The notes under the pieces were generated by a model. It was not told the DNA's origin. It searched no databases and saw only the letters and a list, made by a program, of their open reading frames with translations. The position numbers and the translations under genes were made by a program. Shown in pieces: positions 1 through 6,773 of a DNA stretch of 7,586 bases (position 1 is its first letter; each line of letters begins with the position of its first letter). Origin of the DNA: Actinomycetes bacterium (GTDB lineage: Bacteria; Actinomycetota; Actinomycetes; S36-B12; UBA10799); NCBI GenBank assembly GCA_029779995.1, contig JAKOZM010000382.1, positions 1-7,586 on the forward strand. Direction: 5' to 3'.

Positions 1-77
1 ACGCCGCGCAGGATCTCCTTGGCACCGGTGTCGGCGTCCACTTCGACGTGCAGGTCCTTGATAATCAGTTCGCTCAT
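1..77 (-). CDS. sufC: SufC, Fe-S assembly ABC-type ATPase (N-terminal fragment)
   Basis: Only the first 25 codons are present; the gene runs off the left edge. The visible residues begin MSELIIKDLHVEV, followed by a short Asp/Thr-rich turn and KEILRGV. This is the usual SufC opening: first beta strand of an ABC ATPase, then the 'G-V-x-L' strand just before Walker A, which is outside the window. SufC is the cytosolic ATPase of the SufBCD scaffold and drives the conformational change needed for cluster assembly. The ATG is supported by an AGGAGG ribosome site (82-87) four bases upstream and by an ATGA overlap with the Rieske gene stop. Identity rests on this short peptide plus position after sufB and sufD, which is strong context. 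Walker A, signature and Walker B cannot be checked here. Confidence 0.88.
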   Translation of the reverse strand, partial: MSELIIKDLHVEVDADTGAKEILRG

Positions 78-403
78 CGTGCCTCCTCAGGAATCGCGAC
101 GAGCACTACTGCGTCGTCGCCGTGGCCTTCAATGTGTACGGGGTAGGTTGCTATGGGTTCGAACGCCGGAGGGCCAGACGGCTCGCCGGTGCGCAGGTCG
201 AAACGGGAGCCGTGCAGCCAGCACTCGATCTCGCAGCCGGAGACCTCGCCTTCGGACAGGGACACCTCGGCGTGGGAACAGTGGTCGTCGATTGCGAACA
301 CCTCGTCACCGACGCGCACGACAGCCAGCGGTATGCCAGCCACGATGATGCGCCGCGGCTGGCGATCACGTAGTTCGCCGAGCCGCACAGAGACGTCGGC
401 CAT
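74..403 (-). CDS. Rieske-type [2Fe-2S] ferredoxin within the suf operon
   Basis: This 109-residue soluble protein is essentially one Rieske domain. The cluster-binding signature is complete: C42-S-H44 and, 16 residues later, C61-W-L-H64-G, so two Cys and two His can hold a [2Fe-2S] cluster. A GIPLAVVRVGDEVFAID strand pair precedes box 1, and FDLRTG follows box 2 as in NirD and dioxygenase-ferredoxin proteins. There is no signal peptide or membrane helix, so it should be cytosolic. Homologues are often named as dioxygenase ferredoxin subunits, but no oxygenase gene is nearby. Its ATG overlaps the sufD stop (ATGA) and its stop overlaps the sufC start, with a modest GGAG site (409-412) upstream. 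Such a gene between sufD and sufC is, from memory, common in actinobacteria. A role in electron delivery or as a client of SUF assembly is inference only. Confidence 0.9.
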   Translation of the reverse strand: MADVSVRLGELRDRQPRRIIVAGIPLAVVRVGDEVFAIDDHCSHAEVSLSEGEVSGCEIECWLHGSRFDLRTGEPSGPPAFEPIATYPVHIEGHGDDAVVLVAIPEEAR

Positions 404-1521
404 CAGGTCTCCAGATCCTCGTAGCCGAGTTCCGCCTCCACAGCTCGCATGAGTTCGCTGCGAATCATCGGGACCCCGATGCTGTCCAGGACATCCGCGA
501 AGAAGCCCAGTACCACCAACCGGCGGGCCTGCTCCTCGGTGATACCCCGCGACATCAGGTAGAACAACTGCTCCTCGTCGAACCGGCCGGTCGCGCTGGC
601 GTGCCCGGCGCTGATGACGTCACCAGTGAGGATCTCCAAGTTGGGGATCGAGTCCGCGCGGGGGCCGTCGTCGAGCAGCAGGTTGCGGTTGATCTCATAG
701 GTCTGGGTGCCGATCGCGCTGGGCTGGATGAGGACGTCGCCAACCCACACGCTGCGCGCCCCATGCCCTTGCAGGGCACCCTTGAACACCACATTGCTCG
801 CGCAGTGCGGCTCACGGTGATCGACGAAGGATCGGTGTTCGAAGCGTTGGCCGGACCCCGCGAAGTACAGGCCTCGCGCGTCGACGCGTCCGCCGGGACC
901 CGCGTAATCGATCGTCTGGACCAGCCGGACCGCCTCGCCACCCAGCGTCACGATCACCGTCCGCAGGCTCGCATCCCGGCCGACCCGGGTCGCGAAGTGT
1001 CCCGCGTGGACCGCATCGGCGTCCCAGTTCTGCACTAGGACCAGTTCCAGTGATCCGCCATCCTGCACCACGGCCGATACGTTGCCGCCGTAGATGGCGC
1101 TGCCACTGTGCTTGACGACGACCGTGGCCCGGGCATCGCGGCCGACCTCGATGAGGGTCTGTCCCCACACGACCTCGCGGCTGCTGCCTGTGAGATCCAG
1201 GATGATCGGCTCGGGGTGCGTGGCACCGGCCGGTACTTCGAGCAGCCAGGACCGTTGGGTGTGTTTGGCCGCCAGTGCGGAGATCCGGTCGACGGGTGCG
1301 CTCGCGACCCTGGCCCGAGCCTCCTCGGAACTGATCTCGCGCAAAACGGCCCCGTCGGACAACACCGTGGACAACGACAGCCGACCATGGGACCCGGCGT
1401 CCTCGAAGAGCGGCTTGAGGGCGGCGCGCGGCGCGAACCGCCACACCTCCTCGCGGCCGGTCGGGACCGGGAAGTCGGCCACGTCGTGGGAACGTCGGCT
1501 GGTCATGGACAACTGCGCCAT
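403..1521 (-). CDS. sufD: SufD, Fe-S cluster scaffold subunit
   Basis: This 372-residue protein is the SufB paralogue that pairs with SufB on the SufBC2D scaffold and is needed for iron delivery to the nascent cluster. An N-terminal helical region (about 1-95, with EEVWRFAP at 24-31) leads into the right-handed beta-helix core (about 100-300) and a C-terminal helical SufC-binding region. The key histidine appears to be H307 in SAGHASATG, matching E. coli SufD H360. The SufB/D family tail [15 protein letters not shown] is at 318-332. It is shorter than E. coli SufD (about 420 residues), which is usual for actinobacterial versions. Its ATG overlaps the sufB stop in ATGA, and a good GGAAGGAG site (1532-1539) lies ten bases upstream. 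A second in-frame Met at residue 6 is possible but less well supported. Cytosolic. Confidence 0.96.
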   Translation of the reverse strand: MAQLSMTSRRSHDVADFPVPTGREEVWRFAPRAALKPLFEDAGSHGRLSLSTVLSDGAVLREISSEEARARVASAPVDRISALAAKHTQRSWLLEVPAGATHPEPIILDLTGSSREVVWGQTLIEVGRDARATVVVKHSGSAIYGGNVSAVVQDGGSLELVLVQNWDADAVHAGHFATRVGRDASLRTVIVTLGGEAVRLVQTIDYAGPGGRVDARGLYFAGSGQRFEHRSFVDHREPHCASNVVFKGALQGHGARSVWVGDVLIQPSAIGTQTYEINRNLLLDDGPRADSIPNLEILTGDVISAGHASATGRFDEEQLFYLMSRGITEEQARRLVVLGFFADVLDSIGVPMIRSELMRAVEAELGYEDLET

Positions 1522-2927
1522 CAGCCGACCGCTCCTTCCATCTGCATTTCGATCAGCCGGTTCAACTCCAACGCGTACTCCATGGGAAGTTCGCGGGCGA
1601 TCGGCTCGATGAACCCGCGCACGATCATGGCCATCGCCTCGTCCTCGGTGAGACCACGCGACATCAGGTAGAACAGTTGGTCCTCGCCGATCTTGCTGAC
1701 CGTGGCCTCGTGTCCCATGGCGACGTCATCCTCGCGGATGTCGTTGTAGGGGTAGGTGTCGGAGCGGCTGATGTCATCGACGAGCAGCGCATCACACTTC
1801 ACCGTGGACCTCGACCCCTTGGCACCGGGGTTCACTTGGATCAGACCGCGGTAAGAGGTCCGGCCGCCGCCTCGCGCCACCGACTTGCTGACGATGGTCG
1901 AGGAGGTGTTGGGGGCGGCGTGCACCATCTTCGCGCCTGCGTCCTGATGCTGGTCCTCGCCGGCGAAGGCCACCGACAAGGTCTCCCCCTTGGCGTGCTC
2001 GCCCATCAACCAGACGGCCGGGTACTTCATGGTGATCTTCGACCCGAGATTGCCGTCGATCCACTCCATGGTGGCCCCGGCCTCGGCGATCGCACGTTTG
2101 GTGACCAGGTTGTAGACGTTGGTCGACCAGTTCTGGATGGTCGTGTAGCGGCAGCGGGCATCCTTCTTCACGATGATCTCGACCACGGCGGAGTGCAGGG
2201 AGTCCGTGCTGTAGATCGGCGCGGTGCAGCCCTCGACGTAGTGCACGTACGCGCCCTCGTCGACGATGATCAGGGTGCGCTCGAACTGGCCCATGTTCTC
2301 GGTGTTGATCCGGAAGTAGGCCTGCAGCGGAATCTCGACGTGCACGCCCTTCGGGACGTAGATGAACGAGCCGCCGGACCACACTGCCGTGTTGAGCGCC
2401 GAGAATTTGTTGTCCCCCGTGGGAATCACCGACGCGAAGTGCTCGCGGAAGAGGTCCTCATGCTCCTTGAGTCCCGTGTCGGTGTCCAAGAAGATGACGC
2501 CCTGCTCTTCGAGATCCTCCCGAATCTTGTGGTAGACCACCTCCGATTCGTATTGCGCCGCCACCCCAGCGATCAACCGCTGCTTCTCCGCCTCGGGGAT
2601 GCCGAGCCGGTCGTAGGTGTTCTTGATGTCACTGGGCAGCTCATCCCAGGAGGTGGCCTGCTTCTCCGTGGAGCGCACGAAGTACTTGATGTTGTCGAAG
2701 TCGATCGTGCTCAGATCCGCACCCCAGGTCGGCATCGGCTTCTTCTCGAACAGGCGCAGACCCTTCAGCCGCATCTCGAGCATCCATTCGGGCTCGTTCT
2801 TCAGCGCGGAGATCTCCCGGACCACAGCCTCGCTGAGGCCACGCTTGGCCACGGCGCCGGCGTCGTCGGAGTCCGCCCAGCCGTACTCGTAGCGGCCAAG
2901 ATCGGCCAACTGGTCCACATCGCTCAT
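1521..2927 (-). CDS. sufB: SufB, Fe-S cluster scaffold subunit
   Basis: This 468-residue protein is the main SUF scaffold, accepting sulfur and assembling the cluster with SufD and SufC in the cytosol. Features seen include the N-terminal segment with [10 protein letters not shown] (49-58), the [12 protein letters not shown] strand (184-195), the beta-helix core through [11 protein letters not shown] (391-401), and the tail [16 protein letters not shown]378 in [10 protein letters not shown] matches the conserved SufB cysteine (E. coli C405), and E407 in GHEATV matches the conserved glutamate (E434) at the SufB-SufD interface. SufB is among the most conserved SUF proteins, so identity is secure. 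The protein is uninterrupted, with no intein such as mycobacterial SufB proteins carry. The ATG overlaps the sufR stop (ATGA), with AAAGGA (2935-2940) seven bases upstream inside the end of sufR. Confidence 0.98.
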   Translation of the reverse strand: MSDVDQLADLGRYEYGWADSDDAGAVAKRGLSEAVVREISALKNEPEWMLEMRLKGLRLFEKKPMPTWGADLSTIDFDNIKYFVRSTEKQATSWDELPSDIKNTYDRLGIPEAEKQRLIAGVAAQYESEVVYHKIREDLEEQGVIFLDTDTGLKEHEDLFREHFASVIPTGDNKFSALNTAVWSGGSFIYVPKGVHVEIPLQAYFRINTENMGQFERTLIIVDEGAYVHYVEGCTAPIYSTDSLHSAVVEIIVKKDARCRYTTIQNWSTNVYNLVTKRAIAEAGATMEWIDGNLGSKITMKYPAVWLMGEHAKGETLSVAFAGEDQHQDAGAKMVHAAPNTSSTIVSKSVARGGGRTSYRGLIQVNPGAKGSRSTVKCDALLVDDISRSDTYPYNDIREDDVAMGHEATVSKIGEDQLFYLMSRGLTEDEAMAMIVRGFIEPIARELPMEYALELNRLIEMQMEGAVG

Positions 2928-3592
2928 GAAGAGATCCTTTCGGTGGCATGTGTCGGAGAAACCAGACAGGTGCAGACCCCGTCGCCGTGGGCGATCGTGG
3001 CCAGCCGTGTCACATTCGTGTCGAGCAACCGCGCGAAGGCCGCCGCCTCCGCGTCACACAGTTGCGGGAACTCATTGGCGGCCTGGGCCACCGGGCAGTT
3101 GTGCTGGCACACCTGCAAGACCGCGGCCGGACCCTCTTCGACGGTGGCGGCGTACCCGTCGGCGGTGAGCAACTCAGCGAGCCGGACGGCCCGCTCGTGG
3201 GGATCGTGGATTTCGTCGAGTTCGAGGCGGTACCGATGTTCGAGTTCCGCCGCCCGCCGATTGGCGAAGTCCGCCAGTGCCTGCGGATCCATCTGACCCA
3301 TGAAGCGCAGGGCGCTGACGGCCAGATCGTCGTAGGCCTGCTCAAAGCGGCTGCGGCCGGCATCGGTCAGGGCGTAGATCCTCGCTGGCCGGCCGCGACG
3401 AGGGCCCGGCATCGGGCCGAAGGGGGGCCGGTCGCCAGCAACCACATCGCCGCTGTCCGCAAGGGCGTCGAGGTGCTTGCGTACCCCGGCGGCTGTGATC
3501 CCCAACCTGGCCGAGAGCTCGGCGGCGGTCGCAGGACCGGCCGCGAGCAGACTGCTCACGACACGTTCCCTGCCACCACCGGAACTTTTCAC
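2924..3592 (-). CDS. sufR: SufR, Fe-S-sensing winged-helix repressor of the suf operon
   Basis: This is a 222-residue DNA-binding protein from a GTG start. A winged helix-turn-helix occupies about residues 8-75, with [19 protein letters not shown] as helices 2-3 and the Pro/Arg-rich [11 protein letters not shown] leading into the wing strand. The C-terminal half has an Fe-S ligand set: C162-x3-C166-x12-C179, plus C207-T-C209 near the end. SufR proteins bind a [4Fe-4S] cluster through this region and repress suf genes when loaded. Position at the head of sufBDC and the palindrome at its start support autoregulation. The start is not certain. GTG at 3592 keeps the GRERV residues common at the start of the domain and fits a leaderless transcript; GTG at 3559 (211 residues) has an AGGGA seven bases upstream. 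The frame stays open to 4129, but that part is antisense to the next gene. Confidence 0.92.
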   Translation of the reverse strand: MKSSGGGRERVVSSLLAAGPATAAELSARLGITAAGVRKHLDALADSGDVVAGDRPPFGPMPGPRRGRPARIYALTDAGRSRFEQAYDDLAVSALRFMGQMDPQALADFANRRAAELEHRYRLELDEIHDPHERAVRLAELLTADGYAATVEEGPAAVLQVCQHNCPVAQAANEFPQLCDAEAAAFARLLDTNVTRLATIAHGDGVCTCLVSPTHATERISS

Positions 3593-3605
3593 AACTCTAT
3601 TGTTG
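3592..3605. promoter_or_regulatory. SufR operator, perfect CAAC-N6-GTTG palindrome
   Basis: The plus strand reads CAACTCTATTGTTG, a perfect 4+4 inverted repeat with a six-base AT-rich centre. This form, CAAC-N6-GTTG, is the published SufR recognition sequence in cyanobacteria and was also reported for Streptomyces SufR. It sits at the 5' edge of sufR, its first base being the first base of the proposed GTG start codon on the minus strand. It overlaps a candidate minus-strand -10 box, so bound SufR would block polymerase. It is the only copy I found in the divergent region. Confidence 0.85.
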
Positions 3606-3627
3606 CGTAATTCTCGAGATCTGCAAA
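3599..3627 (-). promoter_or_regulatory. Candidate sufR-suf operon promoter
   Basis: On the minus strand a TTTGCA (3627-3622) is followed after 17 bases by AACAAT (3604-3599), each matching four of six sigma-70-type consensus bases. Initiation seven bases later would fall on or near the GTG at 3592, giving a leaderless mRNA. The -10 lies inside the SufR palindrome. An alternative -10, TAGAGT (3599-3594), would start the RNA near 3587 and favour the downstream GTG at 3559. Both matches are weak, so the exact start is unsettled. Confidence 0.45.
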
Positions 3628-3679
3628 CAACCGGGGTCCTCACCTTGCGGATGGTGCCGACCTGACGGACGGTGGAAGC

Positions 3680-4138
3680 ATGGCTCACTACCGCACTACC
3701 GTGACATCGGCCGCGAGCGCCGACGACGTGTTCACGTATCTGGCTGACTTCGCCACCGTCGCCGAGTGGGATCCCGGCGTGCGGGAGGCATGGCTGGTAT
3801 CCGGTGACGCCGCCGAGGTCGGCGCCGTATACCGCGTGGTCACCTCGACCTTGGGCCTCACGCTGGCCCTGGATTACCGGATTCTTGAGTCGGTGCCTCC
3901 GGTGGCAGGGCGCCCCGGCCGGGTGGTCCTGCAGGCCGATACCCGTGACTTCCGCTCGTATGACGTGATTCTGGTCGAGCCGACCGCCACGGGATGTGCG
4001 CTGACCTACGACGCTGACCTGGCCCTCAAGGGCGTTCGCCGCCCGTTCGACCCCTTCCTGCGCGTGGCCTTCCAGGTCATCGGTGGCCGCGCCCGGGCCG
4101 GTCTGGAATCTGCGGTGCAGATGCGGCAAACCGCGTGA
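3680..4138 (+). CDS. SRPBCC-superfamily protein (START/polyketide-cyclase-like)
   Basis: This 152-residue protein fits a single SRPBCC helix-grip domain. It opens with a short strand (HYRTTVTSAAS), then the typical helix DVFTYLADFATVAEW (17-30), central strands (GAVYRVV; GLTLALDYRI; RVVLQADTRDFRSYDVILVE; GCALTYDADL), and a long C-terminal helix (about 122-148). Such domains enclose a hydrophobic cavity for lipids, polyketides or other small ligands, but no catalytic residue is diagnostic and no substrate can be assigned. No signal peptide or membrane segment is seen. The ATG has only a weak ribosome site (GGTGGA, about 3671-3676). It overlaps the next gene by GTGA, so the two are probably co-expressed. 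It is divergent from sufR and shares the intergenic region with the SufR operator. Confidence 0.85.
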   Translation: MAHYRTTVTSAASADDVFTYLADFATVAEWDPGVREAWLVSGDAAEVGAVYRVVTSTLGLTLALDYRILESVPPVAGRPGRVVLQADTRDFRSYDVILVEPTATGCALTYDADLALKGVRRPFDPFLRVAFQVIGGRARAGLESAVQMRQTA

Positions 4139-5055
4139 AGGGCATCGTTGACGGTCTGCTGGAAGCCAGCGTCGTGGGTAGCTTCAGCCGCCTCGGCTAC
4201 GAGACGCGCTCGCGCATGCAGCCCTGGGACACCCACTACCGGTTGGCCGGCAACCGCATGCTGATCACGGGTGGCACAACCGGTCTGGGCTATGCCGCTG
4301 CCCGCGAGGCGGTCGCAGCAGGAGCGGTCGTGGCCATCACAGGGCGCGACCCCGGACGCACTGCCGCGGCAGCCGCACGAATCGGGGCAGTGCCCCTGGC
4401 CGCGGATGCCGCCGATCTCGATGCCATGGCGGGCCTCATCGACCGGGCCTCGAGCGAATTGGGTGGACTGGACACCCTGGTCAACAATGCGGGAGCCCTC
4501 GATGCGGACTACACGCTGTCGCCGCAGGGGTTCGAGACCACGTATGCGGTGCACGTGCTGGCGCCATTCCTGCTGACGGCCCTGGCCCGCGAACGGGTGC
4601 AGACGGTGATCGCGGTGTCCTCAGGAGGCATGTACTCCCAGCGACTGGATTCCGCGGTGGTCGAGATGACCGCCGAGGACTATGACGGGGTCACGGCTTA
4701 CGCCCGCGCGAAACGGGCGCAAGTGGCGCTGACATCCGAATGGGCCAGACGCCACCCGGGCAGGCCCACGTTCGCGGCCATGCACCCGGGTTGGGCGGAC
4801 ACCCCTGGGGTGCAGCGCTCCCTGCCGACGTTCCGGCGGGTGACCGGGCCGATCCTGCGCACGCCGGAGCAGGGCTGCGACACCATGCTGTGGCTGGCCG
4901 GGCACGCGGTGCCCAGCGGTCTGTTCTGGTTGGATCGCGCCCCGCGCAGCACCGTACGACTGCCCTGGCTGCGATACGGACAGGACGAGATGGCCACGTG
5001 CTTCGACATGGTCGCCGAGCAAGTGAGGCCGTGGCTGGGCGCAGCCACGCTCTGA
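4135..5055 (+). CDS. Short-chain dehydrogenase/reductase, DHRS12-like
   Basis: This 306-residue classical-type SDR is predicted to be an NAD(P)-dependent oxidoreductase. The nucleotide-binding motif TGGTTGLG is at 45-52, NNAG at 117-120, the catalytic serine in SSGG (162-163), and Y189-A-R-A-K193 completes the Ser-Tyr-Lys set. HPGWADTPG (217-225) is the usual post-active-site loop. The roughly 40-residue lead before the Rossmann fold (LLEASVVGSFSRLGY) resembles the DHRS12 group, whose physiological substrates are poorly known; a lipid or sterol-like substrate would be a guess. The start is the GTG of a GTGA overlap with the SRPBCC stop, implying translational coupling. A bulky hydrophobic ligand held by the SRPBCC partner and reduced or oxidised by this enzyme is inference. 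A segment after the active site (about 228-300) is probably a substrate lid. Confidence 0.9.
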   Translation: MKGIVDGLLEASVVGSFSRLGYETRSRMQPWDTHYRLAGNRMLITGGTTGLGYAAAREAVAAGAVVAITGRDPGRTAAAAARIGAVPLAADAADLDAMAGLIDRASSELGGLDTLVNNAGALDADYTLSPQGFETTYAVHVLAPFLLTALARERVQTVIAVSSGGMYSQRLDSAVVEMTAEDYDGVTAYARAKRAQVALTSEWARRHPGRPTFAAMHPGWADTPGVQRSLPTFRRVTGPILRTPEQGCDTMLWLAGHAVPSGLFWLDRAPRSTVRLPWLRYGQDEMATCFDMVAEQVRPWLGAATL

Positions 5056-5080
5056 CGTCGGGGTCGGCGATGGCCGCGCC

Positions 5081-5086
5081 TACGAT
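5081..5086 (+). promoter_or_regulatory. Candidate -10 box TACGAT of a leaderless ABC-exporter transcript
   Basis: TACGAT fits the actinobacterial TAnnnT -10 pattern and ends seven bases before the GTG at 5094, so transcription could begin on the start codon itself. The 38-base gap after the SDR stop has no Shine-Dalgarno sequence before this GTG. I see no convincing -35 hexamer at normal spacing, which is common for such promoters. If correct, the exporter has its own promoter rather than depending only on read-through from the SDR. Confidence 0.5.
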
Positions 5087-5093
5087 GGGCACT

Positions 5094-5980
<887 letters not shown>

Positions 5981-5987
<7 letters not shown>

Positions 5988-6730
5988 CTCTCGACCTGAG
6001 CCAGGGCACGGTGGCGGCATCAGCGGGCCGGCGGGTCTGGTCGCAGGCCCTGTTCGACACCCGCAACGCCCTGCGCAACGGGGAGAACCTGCTTCTCACG
6101 TTGGTCATACCTGTGGCTGTGCTGGTGCTCGTGCTGAAGACGCCGTTGGGCGGCGATCGCAGTCCTGCCGACGCGCTCATCGCGGCACTGAGCCTCGCGG
6201 TGCTGGCCACCGCATTCACCTCGCAGGCCATCGGGACCGGATTCGATCGCCGCTACGGCGTCCTGCGCATGCTGGGCCTCTCGCCACTGGGTGTGCGAGG
6301 CCTGCTGGCCGCCCGGGCGATGGTGAGCTTGCTGATCATCGGTGGCCAGTTGGTCCTGCTGCTGGGGCTCACCCTTGCCCTGACAGGTTGGTTTCCCACA
6401 GATGCCGCGGCGATCGCGCAGGCCGTCCTGACGATCCTGCTCGGGGTGTGGGGCTACACCGCATGGGCCGTGCTGATCGCGGGCGGTTTGCGGGCCGAAG
6501 CCACGCTGGCAGTGGCCAACGCGGTGTTCCTGGCGCTCATGTTCGGCGGTGGCCTGGCGATCCCCCTCGACGCACTGCCCTGGCAGGGGGTGGCTCAGTG
6601 GTTGCCGACCGGGGCCATGGTGCAGGCGTTGTCCACCTCGCCAGTGGCCTGGCTGCCGCTGGCCGTGCTGGCCGGCTGGGCTGTGGTGGGCACGGGGTTG
6701 GCCACTCGCTTCTTCCGCTGGGAGGTCTGA
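5981..6730 (+). CDS. ABC-2-type exporter permease, six transmembrane helices
   Basis: This 249-residue integral inner-membrane protein has about six hydrophobic segments, at roughly 38-53, 64-84, 112-135, 143-170, 173-194 and 223-241. A basic amphipathic N-terminal stretch (RRVWSQALFDTRNALRNGENL) precedes the first helix, as in ABC-2 permeases where it packs on the ATPase. A cytoplasmic loop with FDRRYGVLRMLGLSPLG (88-104) matches the region that contacts the ATPase in this family. It should form a transporter with the preceding ATPase, probably as a dimer of each subunit. The transported compound cannot be read from sequence. Homologues next to ctaA are usually labelled antibiotic or multidrug transporters without proof. 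The two coding regions share seven bases (ATGGTGA), so expression is coupled. Confidence 0.9.
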
Positions 6731-6747
6731 CCCGCCCCACGGCGGGT
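6730..6747 (+). terminator. Small GC hairpin after the permease gene (possible terminator)
   Basis: ACCCGCC-CCAC-GGCGGGT forms a perfect seven-pair stem with a four-base loop, starting at the last base of the permease stop codon. There is no T-run downstream (ACAAATC follows), so it is not a classic intrinsic terminator. Its position between the permease stop and the candidate ctaA promoter suits a weak terminator or an mRNA 3'-end stabiliser. Confidence 0.5.
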
Positions 6748-6761
6748 ACAAATCGTGCGCG

Positions 6762-6767
6762 TAGGCT
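6762..6767 (+). promoter_or_regulatory. Candidate -10 box TAGGCT of a leaderless ctaA transcript
   Basis: TAGGCT matches TAnnnT and ends six bases before GTG 6774, nearly the same geometry as at the ABC ATPase gene. No Shine-Dalgarno sequence precedes the GTG. A recognisable -35 was not found. The hairpin just upstream makes an independent ctaA promoter reasonable. Confidence 0.5.
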
Positions 6768-6773
6768 CAGAGC

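Noticed and set aside
1677..3296. Very long plus-strand open frame (539 codons) opposite sufB and sufR
   Set aside because: It is the antisense of clear, highly conserved SufB and SufR; its product is low-complexity and rich in Val, Leu, Gly, His and Arg with no recognisable domain, as expected from GC-rich codon-position bias.
3593..4129. Upstream extension of the sufR frame to an ATG at 4129, giving 401 residues
   Set aside because: The extra residues are antisense to the SRPBCC gene, have no domain character, and would place the SufR operator and promoter inside the coding region; SufR proteins are around 220-250 residues.
4740..5093. Extension of the ABC ATPase frame upstream to 4740 (415 residues)
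   Set aside because: The extension overlaps the catalytic half of the SDR gene in another frame and is Ala/Gly/Arg-rich; the ABC domain begins right after GTG 5094.
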